Numbered from the stretch's first letter, positions 1 to 11,200 are shown. The stretch: 64,000 nt of DNA from Verrucomicrobiia bacterium (GCA_030425385.1 JAUIAH010000038.1:1-64000); one strand, 5' to 3'. Numbers and translations: made by a program. Notes: a model not told the origin generated them from the sequence alone.

Positions 1-52
1 AAAGCACACATCAATAGATAGCCCGAAGAGAAGCCAAAGTTAAGATTGCACG

Positions 53-74
53 AATGCCGAACGAGGGCATTTTT
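53..74 (+). terminator. possible intrinsic terminator
   Basis: A 6-bp stem (AATGCC at 53-58, GGCATT at 66-71) with a 7-nt loop runs into a run of five T at 70-74. It would end transcription of a plus-strand gene lying off the left edge, facing the minus-strand sigma factor gene. The stem is short, so this is tentative. Confidence 0.35.
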
Positions 75-111
75 GACTCGTCATCAGCGAGTTACGCTCC
101 TTCATGCTCCG

Positions 112-1221
112 CTATGGGATGCCTGTGTATTCGAGAGCAAATTCACAGGCTTCCTGAGGAGCAAGCTCGCAAATCGCCCACAGGACTTGTGTAGTTGGTT
201 TGAAGTTCGGCGACATGGGGTGCCGATTGAGATCTGAAAGGTGTTCTCGTAGAGTTGAAAGATCCTTCTGCTCGAGAGCGATGCTAGTGTAATTTGGGGC
301 GCCGAGAAACGTGTATTGAAGAGTATTCTGAACGAGAGCGTTCACGTCGAAGGTAGAATCGGCTCTCCTTATGTGCTCAAGAAGATCGGACCGGTAGGCT
401 GTAGGAGCTCGTGTCAATGATAGGGAGGGAGGCGTTCTCACGGTTCTAGCAGTCTGAGTGGCTCCTTCCATGCGGTGAAGCCTAGCGACCTGGACGAACA
501 GGACTCCACATGCTAGCACGATGATTGCGGAGAGGGTGATCGCCACGTGGCCGAAGACGCCACTTGCGTGTAGTGATAGTCTAGCCATGGTTGTGGTGCC
601 AATGCTGTCTGCCCGAGAACGAGCCGCTTCCGCCATGGCCGTAGCGGTGACATGGGGCGCTTTCGAGAGAAAGTAAGAGCCAAGGGCGGCTCCAATAATA
701 GTTGGATTTCCATTGCTGCCATGCTGCTGAACCCAATGGGAGAGCTTCTGCAATGCTCTATGGGCGCGGACGCGACAACTGCCTTCAGATTTCCCAAGAA
801 GGGTGCCAATTTCCCGGAATGAATGACCTTCGACATGGTGTAGAAGGAGAATGTTGCGTTCGTCCGCATGCAATCTCTCGAGCAAACGGTCCAAAAGATG
901 TTGGCGTTCCTTGTTGTGGCGTTCATGGGACGTCGAGCTGGTAACGCTATCCTGGTAGTGTCTCATTGCGTTGCTTCGACGGTTCTCACTACGATTGCGT
1001 CGTCGTGCGACAAAGTAGGTCGTTTGCAAGAGCCAGCCTCGTAGGCAGGGGTGGGTGGATAGTGTTGTCGCTTTGCGAGCAAGAATGGCGAAGACTGTTA
1101 GGGCAACATCCTCGCCTAAGCTTGCATTGTCTAGACGCAGCCGAGCGCATTGAACGACGCTCGGCAAATGCCTGCCAACGAAGACAGCGAAGGCAGTCTC
1201 ACATTTCGAGGTAGCGTCCAT
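112..1221 (-). CDS. ECF-type RNA polymerase sigma factor with membrane-spanning C-terminal extension
   Basis: A 369-residue protein. Residues ~14-90 resemble sigma region 2, and ~108-168 are a clear sigma region 4 helix-turn-helix (residues around ERNILLLHHVEGHSFREIG and SCRVRAHRALQKL). ECF factors normally end near residue 190. Here ~200 more residues follow, with one hydrophobic helix at ~232-248 and ~120 residues beyond it, so the C-terminus is probably periplasmic. It should direct RNA polymerase to a small regulon, and the tail suggests built-in sensing or membrane tethering in place of a separate anti-sigma factor (inference). It lies 95 nt downstream of the SNF2 gene on the same strand. 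No anti-sigma gene is adjacent. The ATG start at 1221 is used because region 2 begins soon after it. The sigma assignment is firm; the target is unknown. Confidence 0.85.
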   Translation of the reverse strand: MDATSKCETAFAVFVGRHLPSVVQCARLRLDNASLGEDVALTVFAILARKATTLSTHPCLRGWLLQTTYFVARRRNRSENRRSNAMRHYQDSVTSSTSHERHNKERQHLLDRLLERLHADERNILLLHHVEGHSFREIGTLLGKSEGSCRVRAHRALQKLSHWVQQHGSNGNPTIIGAALGSYFLSKAPHVTATAMAEAARSRADSIGTTTMARLSLHASGVFGHVAITLSAIIVLACGVLFVQVARLHRMEGATQTARTVRTPPSLSLTRAPTAYRSDLLEHIRRADSTFDVNALVQNTLQYTFLGAPNYTSIALEQKDLSTLREHLSDLNRHPMSPNFKPTTQVLWAICELAPQEACEFALEYTGIP

Positions 1222-1316
1222 AGGCGTATGTCACGTTGCCTTAGAATCCCCGACGCTTGAAGCTTCGTTACAAGGAACTCGGAAATTCCTGCGTCACCCT
1301 TACCGGCAACGCGAGC

Positions 1317-4300
1317 TTACAACTCGAGGACTTCCTCAAGGTCTTGGGCGCTGAGGCCTTGCATGAGGGGTTCGTCATCGTCGAGGGCGGCGTCGATGAC
1401 TTGGCGTTTGCGGCGCTGTAGGCGGAGGATCTTCTCTTCGACGGTGTCTTCCGCGATGAGTTTGTAGGCGGTGACGACATTCTCCTGGCCAATGCGGTGA
1501 GCACGGTCGGTGGCTTGGGCTTCGACGGCGGGGTTCCACCAGGGGTCGTAGTGAATGACGGTGTCTGCGGCGGTGAGATTGAGACCATAGCCGCCCGCTT
1601 TGAGACTGATGAGGAAGACGGGAATCTCACCCTTTTGAAAGCGATCCACCTCGGCTTGGCGTCCCTGCGTTTGGCCATCGAGATAACAATGGTCCATCCC
1701 AGAGGCTTCCAGTTCCTCACGGAGGAGAGTGAGCATCCTGACAAATTGGCTGAAGATGAGGACACGGTGGCCTCCTTCGGAAGCGGATTGGAGCAGGTCG
1801 CGGAGGGTTTCCAGTTTGCCTGAAGGCCGTTTGGCATTCTCTGACAACTTGGCGTCGAGCAGACGGAGATCACAACAGACTTGGCGGAGTCTGAGAAGAG
1901 TGGTGAGCATGGTCATACGGGCGGCGCCTTCACTTTGGTCGCGCGCTTCGAGGACTTTCTCACGACCGGCGCGGAGGATACTGGTGTAGGTGTCGCGTTG
2001 GGATTGCGTGAGCGGGCAGGAGAGGACTTTCTCAATACGCTCGGGGAGTTCCGTGGCGACGCGGCGCTTGGTCCTGCGCAGGATGAATGGGCGAAGTCGA
2101 CGACGGAAACGGGTTTGCAGTTCGGGTGGGGCGCCGGTCTCGCTGCTGAGCGCTTGTTCGTAGTGTTCTTTAAACGTTTTCTGAGTGCCAAGGTAGCCGG
2201 GGGCGACGAACTGCATGATGGACCAGATGTCCCTGACGCTATTCTCAATGGGAGTGCCAGTGAGGGCAAAGTGATAGGTGCCGCCGACGTCGTAGGCGGC
2301 ACGAGCGTTCTTGGTCTTGCTATTCTTGATGGCGCTGGCTTCGTCGAGGAAGATGGCGAGCCAGGGGTGATCCTGGAAGCGTTCGAGGTCTCGGGTGAGG
2401 ATGCCGTAGCTGGTGATGCAGAGAGGGTGTTGGGGAATTTGTTTCCAAAGCTTGTCCCGCTGCGTGCCGTGGAGTTTGAGAGGCTTGAGTTCGGGGGTGA
2501 AGCGGGCGGCTTCTTGGCACCAGTTGTCTAACAAACTGGTGGGACAGACGACAAGGCTGTGTGGTTGAGCGTCGGCATGGGCGTGGTGCAAGGCTTGGAT
2601 GGTGGCAAGGCTCTGCAGGGTCTTGCCGAGGCCCATCTCATCGGCAAGGATGCCGGAGAGACCGCGCTGGGTGCGGGCGAGCATCCAGCAAATGCCCTCT
2701 TTCTGGTAGTCGCGGAGAATGGAGGCGAGGTCACTGAGGGCGTCTTCGGGAAAGGTGGCCTGGGGAATGGCGTCAATCGTGCGATTGGCGAAAGCGCCCA
2801 AGGTTTCGCGTAGGTAGTCTTCCTGATCGGCAGGGATCTTGTAGCGGCCGTATTCCTGATCCGGTTCCATGTCGGCGAGGACCGCGTTGAGTTCCTCACA
2901 GGCTTCCAAGTCAACGACCACGCGCTGGCCGTTGCGCAATTTGGTATGGCTCTGGCCAACTTGAAGGAGGCGTTGGATCTCGTGTTTGGGTAATTGATAG
3001 GCGTCGTCCTCACTGCTGAAGCCAATGTCGACATCGAGCCAGCCGCCATCGGGATGCGCCACCGATTGGATCTCGGGACGAATCCGTTGAATGTCGCGCG
3101 TCATGTGAGCGAAACGCTCGCCAATGGTGACGTCCCAGCGTTGTTGTAGCTTTGGGAGGACGCTAGCAAAGAAGCTAAGTATCACCTGTTCGCCCTTGAG
3201 AATGTACTCCCTCGTCTTCTTGGATCGGACGAATCCTGCGCCGGCCAAGCGTTCGAGTGCCTTGGATTCAGCACTGTTATGGCGCTGAAAGAGGTCCCAA
3301 GGGCGGTCGGGAGCGGCATAGGGAAATCCGTCTGCCTCCTCGCCTGGGACAACGGTGGGGCCGTCTGGATAGCGTGCCTCGACCAAGGCGGCGAGATGAT
3401 TCAAGCTTCCTTCTAACTGAATGGCGAACTGAGGCTCGGCATGCCGCAAATGAGGCATCTTTGGCAGGGCACGGCTGTCGAGACGGAAGGCGTCCTCAAG
3501 CGTCTCGGCATGTTGGAAAAACCAGCCCCAAGAGCGCTCGATGCCTTTGCTAGTCTCGATGGTGTCGAAGAGAGCTTCCCGGTCCGCGGAGGACAACGAT
3601 TTGGTGCGCGGCACCCGGAGCATGGCTTGGCGCTCGGGTAGGTATCCCCAGGGCGCGTCCTCGCTGGGAGCGATGAGGATGCCTTCGGGGACCTCGAGTC
3701 GGAGGGAGACGCGTTCTTCCCCCGCCGGTGCGAGGACCAACGGGAGGCGGAGAGGAATGCTCTCGACGCGGAGTGCTTCATCGCCGACGAAGACGCGCGG
3801 ATGTCCTTGAAGGGCGGTGAGAAATCCTGACAAATGCGCCTTCTGCAACATCAAGTGTGGTGGCACGGCGGTCTGTCCCTGCCGGTCTAGCCACGCGAGC
3901 AGAGGGAAATCGGCCTCAAATCCCGCATCCGTCTCCGCAGACTCAAGGGCAACTGAGAGGGTGCCGCGGCCGAAGCTGCGGGCAGCGTTCTGAGCAAGTC
4001 GGATGATGAGATCCTTCGTGGGAGCCTGAAATGCCTTCTTCCCTGTGGCCTCGCCCTTGTTGTTGTTGTTGGTAGTGGTGTGTTTCTTGGAGGGCTCTGA
4101 GGTCGCGCCAGAGGCCTCTTGGCCCCGAGCGATCGCAAGTCCCGCGGCAAGGGCATGTTGGCAGAGGATCCCCGATCGGCGTGCTTCTGGGCAACTGCAG
4201 AGATTCTCCACATCCGTCCGCCCCCGAATGAGCATCCCGGTCCGCTGCTGCCGCTTCCCGTCGCCGACGGTTCCTTTTACGAGGGTGCCATCGAAGCTCA

Positions 4301-4403
4301 CGTCGGACACGCGGCCTTGCTCCACTAGCATTCGTGCTCGCTTCATGACTTGCCAGCCACCGGCCTCCATGAGCCATTTCTCGGTGATGTCGAATTTGGA
4401 CAC
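1317..4403 (-). CDS. SWIM zinc-finger SNF2-family DNA helicase/ATPase
   Basis: A 1028-residue Swi2/Snf2-type DNA translocase. An N-terminal SWIM zinc finger has C69, C71, C81 and H83 (CxCx9CxH). A ~400-residue middle region follows, then two RecA-like lobes: Walker A DEMGLGKT with K594, a DEAS motif II near residue 686, motif III ALTGTPIEN, and in the C-terminal lobe SQF, GYGLNLTAADTVIHYDPWWNP and the arginine-finger motif ATDRAHRIGQ. Family members are cytoplasmic and remodel protein-DNA or RNA polymerase complexes (compare RapA), but the bacterial SWIM-SNF2 subgroup has little defined physiology. The start is GTG at 4403; the protein begins MSKFDITEKW in good family register. It is divergent from parA and upstream of the sigma factor gene on the same strand. 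All catalytic motifs look intact. Confidence 0.92.
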   Translation of the reverse strand: MSKFDITEKWLMEAGGWQVMKRARMLVEQGRVSDVSFDGTLVKGTVGDGKRQQRTGMLIRGRTDVENLCSCPEARRSGILCQHALAAGLAIARGQEASGATSEPSKKHTTTNNNNKGEATGKKAFQAPTKDLIIRLAQNAARSFGRGTLSVALESAETDAGFEADFPLLAWLDRQGQTAVPPHLMLQKAHLSGFLTALQGHPRVFVGDEALRVESIPLRLPLVLAPAGEERVSLRLEVPEGILIAPSEDAPWGYLPERQAMLRVPRTKSLSSADREALFDTIETSKGIERSWGWFFQHAETLEDAFRLDSRALPKMPHLRHAEPQFAIQLEGSLNHLAALVEARYPDGPTVVPGEEADGFPYAAPDRPWDLFQRHNSAESKALERLAGAGFVRSKKTREYILKGEQVILSFFASVLPKLQQRWDVTIGERFAHMTRDIQRIRPEIQSVAHPDGGWLDVDIGFSSEDDAYQLPKHEIQRLLQVGQSHTKLRNGQRVVVDLEACEELNAVLADMEPDQEYGRYKIPADQEDYLRETLGAFANRTIDAIPQATFPEDALSDLASILRDYQKEGICWMLARTQRGLSGILADEMGLGKTLQSLATIQALHHAHADAQPHSLVVCPTSLLDNWCQEAARFTPELKPLKLHGTQRDKLWKQIPQHPLCITSYGILTRDLERFQDHPWLAIFLDEASAIKNSKTKNARAAYDVGGTYHFALTGTPIENSVRDIWSIMQFVAPGYLGTQKTFKEHYEQALSSETGAPPELQTRFRRRLRPFILRRTKRRVATELPERIEKVLSCPLTQSQRDTYTSILRAGREKVLEARDQSEGAARMTMLTTLLRLRQVCCDLRLLDAKLSENAKRPSGKLETLRDLLQSASEGGHRVLIFSQFVRMLTLLREELEASGMDHCYLDGQTQGRQAEVDRFQKGEIPVFLISLKAGGYGLNLTAADTVIHYDPWWNPAVEAQATDRAHRIGQENVVTAYKLIAEDTVEEKILRLQRRKRQVIDAALDDDEPLMQGLSAQDLEEVLEL

Positions 4404-4485
4404 AGGATCTACTTAAACTTGCTTAACAACCTTGGGACGTGCAGGTATGAGAGGACCGCGGCATGGCCACGGGTCGGGGACATCC
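4404..4485. promoter_or_regulatory. divergent intergenic region, SNF2 helicase / parA
   Basis: This 82-bp region must carry the promoters or leaders of both divergent genes. It is AT-richer near 4410-4435, with a reiterated CTTAA-like pattern. I could not assign -35/-10 boxes with confidence. The GGGGA at 4476-4480 is the Shine-Dalgarno site that favours the parA start at 4486 over the longer reading frame from 4432. Confidence 0.4.
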
Positions 4486-5268
4486 ATGAAGATCATCGCC
4501 ATTGCAAATCAAAAGGGCGGCGTGGGCAAGACGACCACGGCGGTGAATCTCTCTGCCTGCTTGGCGGAACTGGGGAAACGCGTCCTGGTGATTGATCTGG
4601 ATCCCCAAGCGAATGCGACCACGGCATTGGGATTGACCCCTGATGCGGATGTGAATCTCTACCATCCCCTAGTAGAGGATACCCCTGTCGAAGAGCAAAT
4701 CCGTGAGACGCATTTGGAGAATCTCTTTCTCCTCCCTGCGGCCTTGCAATTGGCCGGTGTGGAAGTTGTGTTGGCGCAACAGGGGAACCACCACTCGCGC
4801 TTGAAAGAGGTCCTCGCACCTCTCACCGAGTTGGATCAATTGGATTACGTGATCATGGATTCCCCGCCGTCGCTCGGGATCCTCATGACTTCGGCTTTGG
4901 CGACTGCAGATGATCTGTTAGTGCCAGTGCAATGTGAGTTCTTCGGTATCCAAGCCCTGGCAGGGATTTATCAGGAAGTGCTCGCCAGTATGCAAGAGGC
5001 GGGGCTCGCTCATGCCCGCTTGGAGGGCATCATCCTCACGATGTATGATGGTCGCACGCGCTTGGCCCGTAGTGTGATCGAAGAAGTGCGTAGCCATTTC
5101 CCCAAAGAGACTTACAAGACGATCATTCCACGAACCGTGCGTCTGGGAGAAGCTCCCAGCCACTGCAAGACAATCATTGAGTATGATCCTGCTGGAGTCG
5201 GAGCCTTTGCCTACCGCGCGTTGGCGGATGAGTTTATCCAGCGACGACGCGAGTATCGGGTGACGTGA
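4486..5268 (+). CDS. parA: ParA/Soj-family chromosome-partitioning ATPase
   Basis: A 260-residue cytoplasmic deviant-Walker ATPase. P-loop KGGVGKTTT has the signature K10 and catalytic K15; Walker A' is DLDPQANAT; Walker B region is DYVIMDSPPSLG. The IPRTVRLGEAPSHCKTII segment and the AYRALADEF tail are typical of chromosomal Soj. Family members bind DNA as ATP dimers and move or position ParB-origin complexes. The reading frame is open back to 4432, but the ATG at 4486 is preceded by GGGGA and gives the canonical N-terminus. No parB follows: the next gene is convergent and unrelated, so parB is elsewhere or this is a stand-alone positioning ATPase. Length and motifs are complete, with no Cys-His or N-terminal helix-turn-helix fusion of the plasmid type. 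Confidence 0.93.
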   Translation: MKIIAIANQKGGVGKTTTAVNLSACLAELGKRVLVIDLDPQANATTALGLTPDADVNLYHPLVEDTPVEEQIRETHLENLFLLPAALQLAGVEVVLAQQGNHHSRLKEVLAPLTELDQLDYVIMDSPPSLGILMTSALATADDLLVPVQCEFFGIQALAGIYQEVLASMQEAGLAHARLEGIILTMYDGRTRLARSVIEEVRSHFPKETYKTIIPRTVRLGEAPSHCKTIIEYDPAGVGAFAYRALADEFIQRRREYRVT

Positions 5269-5290
5269 ATGAATGCACCGCCCTGATCCA

Positions 5291-8200
5291 TCAGAGGGAG
5301 TCCCAGGCAGGGATCATGTGATGGGGATGATCATGGGATGCCCAGAAGAAGAAGGCGCGGTTGCCTGGAAAAAGGGGGAGGGCGTTGACACTCTCAAGAT
5401 GAGGATCGTCGATGCCTGTCCAATGACGCCAAGAAGGACCGCCGTCGAGGAGGAAATAGCTGGCGTAAGCAGGCGACGGCTCTTGGCCATCACCCATCCA
5501 GAGGAGAAATTGGTCGGCCACTGACGGATCCACATTGCCAGTGAATGTTGGCGTCTGACTGACAAAGCCACGACTGTCCGGGCTGTGGGCAAAGGGATGG
5601 GGAGAGGCAAGGAGATGATGCCCATGAAGGAGGGGTTGGGCGAAAGGCGTGAGGCGGACATGCCCCGTCGCGAAATGCGTGAGCGCAGGGCTTTCTGCCG
5701 TTCGCAAGACGAACAAGCCTTCTCCCGGACGGATGCGCGCATGCGAGCGGTCGGGCAAGGCGGCATCGCCTAAGGCGGTCCAGTAGCGATGGAAACCCGC
5801 ATGGAGCAGAAGAAAGCCGTCGTAGCGGCCTTGGCGATAGAACTGTAACTGGTCCGCTCCATCGGGATCACGGCCCGCTTGAAAGTGGTCCTCAGCGTAG
5901 ACATCTGAGAGGGTGCGGAACGGCCGGACAAGGATTTGGGAACCGATCATTGCGTCACTGAGCGCGTTCAGGGTGTTGTCGGGAGAGGCCCAGGCGATCC
6001 CTAGCGTGTGTTCAGAGGTCTCGGAAGAATCCAATTCCAGCCGATGCCCAGCGAAAGGACCGGTGATGAATTCCAGATAGCATGGGAGGCGATTGCCACT
6101 CCCAGCAGTCCCGTTCCCCAAGGCCGCGTCGATGCCCGTGGTCGCGACGCTCACGGTCGTGGTGCTGATGTTTGTAAGCACACTAGCAAAGACAGGTGCA
6201 TGCGGCAGGCTCACGCCGTGACTTTGATAGCCGGGGTGAAAGCGAGTCCGTTGCCAGCCGATGATGGGGGTGGTCGTTTCGTAGTTCCATGCGTGATGCC
6301 GAATCCTAAGACGGGCAAATCCGGCATCACTGTCAGGAATTCGGCGATCGATGTGTTCGTGGTGCAAACGTTCCCAACCATAGAAGTCGTGGATAATCTC
6401 TGGCGGGTCTATCCGCTCCCAGTGCGTCGCATCAGCGCTCACTTCGAGGGAATAATGATACTCTGTTAGCCTGGCAGGGCGTTCATACCAGAGATCGACG
6501 CCCGTGCCATCGGGGCGCGCGAGGGACTGGAGACCTAAGGTGGGCAAATGGCCGTCGTAGGGATTCATTCCCAGCGCGTGTTCAGCGGTGAGGTCTAGCA
6601 AATCACCATCGTGATTCGCGTCGGGGCGGATCTGCCGAGAAACGCGCATGGCGACAGTGTCTCCTGTCTCATTGAGAAAGAACCGATTGGCGGGGATGGG
6701 TTCTTTCGCGATTCCTGGCCCCTCCCAATGCAGGGTGAGCGTCTCCACGCCTTGGCGCTCAAAGTAGTGGATCTCGATCGGGTGCATGCCTGCGGAAAGC
6801 GTGATTGTCCCCGAGGTCTCTTGCATCCCGTGAAGGCCATCTTGGATCACCACGACGTCATCACGGATCACGAGCCGCCCGCCTTCGTCGGAAGTGAGAT
6901 AGAAGGTGAATTCCCCACCGTCCACCACATTGAGACAAGCTTGATATCGGATGGCAAAGAAGTCACCGCGGCGTGCCTCGGAGAGATCGGGAGCAAGGGT
7001 CGTGCCGGTGGTGAAGGCTGTGAGCGACTCGAAATCGGGGAGGGCATCCCAATTGCCTTCATAGTAATGATAGGAAAGGCCATTGACCGGACCTTCGTTC
7101 TCGCCGAACACTTCCACCTCCGCGAGGCTCAAGTAGTTGGATCCCGCCAGCTGGATCCTCACATAGCGCCCAGTGCGGCCGACTTCGACACGTTGGGTGG
7201 GAGAGGGGACATTGGCAAAGTAGCTCTCGCCCACGCCCGCTTGTGCGCGAGTCGTCTCCAAGTCCGTGGAGGTGAATGGGGCATCGCTAGTGAAGACATA
7301 GTAGGGGGCCAGGCGCTCACCACAACAGTCGCTCCGGTTCCAAATGAGGATATGATCGATGGCTTTGATACTTCCTAGATCCACTTCCCACCACGCATTC
7401 GGGTCCAGTTCGGTATGCGAGACACTACCATGACGCCAATCGCCGTCTGCATTGCCATCGCGCACGAGATCACTGACAAAAGCACTGCCATAAGTGGACG
7501 ACTGGGTGGCGGAAGCTTGGGGCAAGACCGCGTAGTTGACGAGATGATTGTGAGAGGCGATCACTTCGGCATCGGCGTAGAAGGCATCCAGAGCGTCGTC
7601 TGCCGTGACCCAGCCTTCAGGCAGCAGGCGGATGGCGACCACATAGTCCTCACCAATGCGGGCGTCGGCGGCGATGCCCAAGGTGAATGATGTGCCCGCT
7701 CTGCCTGGATCAACCTTCCGTAATCCATGGGCGACGACCCGCCAATCATCCGTGCTGTCGTGAATCCAGATCCCAAGGTCACGACGATCCGTCGTTTCGT
7801 AATCCACCTCCACGGTAATGGTCTGGGCAGCCTCGATGATTGTCGGCAATGCGACCGTATGAATCCGATTCTCCGAGGCCCCACCACCATCATTTCGGCT
7901 GACATGCACCTCCTCATAGGCAGCATCGAGGGCGTCGTCGGCGGTGGACCAGTCTAGCGGAAGCATACGCAGGGCCCAGAGATAGCCAGCTCCTTCGCGA
8001 CCGTTAGGCAATAGGGATACGTCCAGCGTGGCGATGCCCACGCCTGGGGGCACCACTGTTTGAGCTTCGCCTAGGGTGGACCAACCATCAGTCGAGTCGT
8101 GAAGCCAGACATGGATCTCGCGGCTCTCGGTGGCCTCGTAGGGAATCTCCAAGGCCATGGTGTCAGGGCTGAAGACTTCGGAAGGCAAAGCCACATCGCC

Positions 8201-11200
8201 TAACGAATCGGTGGTGGGTTCGTCGCCTCCACCGGTATCGTGAGCGTCCACCTGACCTTCCAAGTAGAGGGCATCAAGGGCGTCGTCAGCCGATTCCCAC
8301 CCTTGTGGAAGCAAGCGGGCGATCCACACATAACCGTCTCCGACACGTGCGTGATTCTCGATGAGGATCTCAAATGTTCCGGTGCCCAAGCCGGGACTTA
8401 AGGTAAGCGCGTGGACTCCGGCGGTGCGCCATTGGTCGTTCGAATCTTGCAACCAAATCCAGAGCTCATGGGCATCGGTGGATTCGTAATCAACGGTGAC
8501 GGTGAGGGTATCTCCTTGAGTCACCCTGGCAGGAGCATGGAAACGGCTGAGACGATTGGCTTCAGCGACATTGCCTTCGTCAATGGTCCAGACAAACTGG
8601 GTGGTCGTGCGGTGGATGCCGTCACTCGCACCGATGGTCACGCTTCTGGATCCAAGGGCAGTCGGTGTCCCCGTGATGAGGCCGCTGGCATCCATGCGGA
8701 GTCCTTCAGGAAGACCTTCTGCATCGAAAGTGATGGGGTCGCCGTTGGGATCTGTTGCCTGAATCTGGAGACTTGCACGGGAGCCTAACAAAGTGGTTTG
8801 GTTCTCCACGGTGGCGATGCTAGGGGCTCCGTTGGGGGGCATGGTGAGGATCTCAACCGCATCGACGGAAGCCTCGATCAGGGATGCCGTGGCGACATCG
8901 GCGGCTTCGATCCTCAGGGTGATCGTTTGGCCCGCGAATGGAGTGAGGTCGGCGGTCCAGCCGGTCCATGATCCCGCGCGCGCTGAAGCCGTGCCTCGCT
9001 CTTCTAGCAAAGGTGTCAATTCCTCTCCTTCCACGAGGATTCGAAAGAAATCGGCATCGGTCGCGTTCGATAGGTGCGCGAAACTGTAGGATAGAGAAAG
9101 CGTGGTCATGCCTTCCAAAGGCACGAGAACCTCCGGCGAGCGCATGGTGGTGATCCCTCCATCGACATCATGGGAACCGACCCCGCTCCCTGCCAATGGC
9201 CCGGTGAAGAGCGCTTGGCTGCCAATGACCGCACTACCTAACTGCTGTACGACCCCACCACTGGACGTGCCCTGGGGAGAGCCGACTGCCCAAGTTCCCG
9301 TTTCGGCCGTGTCCGTGCCATTCGGGTCGGCAACCCATCCATGTCCTGGGCTGAAGTCTTCCGTCAGGAGGACACCTTGAACCCGCCAGTGAAAGGTGGA
9401 ACGATCACTCGAGGTGCTGTCGGACACGGTTAGGGTGATCTGGTAGCGCCCTGCGCTCGCCTCAGTCAGCGTCCCCGAGATTTCTCCCGTTTCCGCGTTC
9501 AGAGCAAGGCCGTCGGGAAGTGGCGTGCTTGTGAACGTGATGAGGTCATTGTCAGGATTAGTGATTTGAGGAATGATAGATACCGCTTCACCAGTCCGAT
9601 GGGCATGATCGGAAAGCGCACTGATCGCCACGGGGACGTTCCCAGAGGCGTCAACGACTTGCCACTCAAAGGAGACAAGAACGGAAGCGATGTCGTCCGT
9701 CACCGCGAGTGTCACCGTGTGCACTCCCATGGCGCTTTCTAGCAGAGTGCCTGAAATGATGCCCGTGGTGGCATCGACCGATAGTCCTGGTGGAAGCCCC
9801 GTAGCCGAGTAGGTCAGCGGATCGCCGTCGGCGTCCGAAGCCACGATGGCGAGCGAAACGGTGGCGGTGACGGTATCGCGTTGGTGCCCTGGATCGGTGA
9901 TCACTGGACGGGCGTTCTCGTCCTGATTGAGAATGCCATCGAGGTCGTCGTCGATGCTCAGTCGAGACCCCATGCCGTTCGCTACGATGGTGAAAGTGAG
10001 GGGATTGCCCGTCGACGCCAAGGTGAGGAGATTGGCAAGCGTCTCCGTCTCGCCCTGACGATCCGATTGAAACGTGTCGGAGTTTGTCAGAAGGTAGCCT
10101 CTGGTCGATCCATGGATTCTACCCCTTACGATGAGTTCGGCATGGCGACTGCCGTCTGCGATTGAGACGAGCGTATGCACTCTGCTAGATTGGGCACTGG
10201 TGAGAAGGCCATTCAGCGTCACCTGTTGTCCCACACCAGCGTGGCTGTCTTGGCGACGCTCAGCACCTGTGAGGAGACCGTCAGGCCCTTCCAAAGTGAG
10301 CAATTCCGCGAGCATGTCTGTCTGGCTTTCCGCAGTATTCGTGCGCGCCGCCCCGTGAAGATCATCGGCTCCATCATGAAAGAATCCGAAGCCGGTCGTC
10401 GAGCCGCGGGCGAGGCTGGGCCAGAAACCGAGCCGATCATACAGGGGAGCAATGGCCGGCGCGGCGAAGGCTTGCCCAAGTTCTTTATTGGACGCGTCAT
10501 TGCGCTTCTCTCCGTTGAGATGGCAGCGCAGGCAGTTATTGCTGCGGCTGTTCTGACCGCGAAGACTGGTGAACGCGGTCGTGTGCGCCTCGAACCCACT
10601 GGGTAAGGTGATGGTGCTCGGGCGTGAGTTGTCGATTTCGCGGTAGGGATTGGGCGGCAGATGGATGGTGTCGAGAAAGGCACCGAACGTCTCCATGTCC
10701 TCTTCAGGTATCTGTGAGGGGGCGCCCATGAGCGATACGAATGCCCCATTGAATTCACTCAGGTCTGCGCGATCACCTCGCCAGTGCAGTGTGGAGTAGT
10801 CCATGATGTCTTGCAACGTCTGCGTGAGCATGGGACCCTTCATGGGATGGACCGTCGTCGTGCCTGAGGTGTTGCCCGTCGTGTTATTGGCATTGAGCAC
10901 GGTTTCCATCACGCCTGCTGGATTGCCCAGATCCCACGAAAGGCGATCCGTGCGCGCATCCACATGACAACTCGCGCAGGACACGTGTCCGAGTCCAGAA
11001 GTTCGATGCGTGTTGTAGAGAAAGGGGCGCCCGTCCTTGATCACTTGGGGTGTGGGGTCGTCAAATGGGATGGCAAGGGTGGTCTCGAGCCCTGACAAAC
11101 TGATCATGGAAATGCTGCCCGCGAATTTGTTGAGAACGAAGCCGCGATCGTTGGCGTCATCGAGGACAATGCCCGTGGGACCCTCACCAACATCGAAGTG

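Noticed and set aside
46-237. 63-residue plus-strand reading frame at the left edge
   Set aside because: It overlaps the sigma factor gene on the other strand and shows no recognisable motif; the sigma gene explains the DNA.
1881-2531. 216-residue plus-strand frame inside the SNF2 gene
   Set aside because: It is antisense to helicase motifs I to IV of a clearly real gene; the frame is a by-product of high G+C coding sequence.
6611-7378. 255-residue plus-strand frame inside the giant di-heme gene
   Set aside because: The opposite strand carries PA14 and discoidin domains; no family signature in the plus-strand frame.
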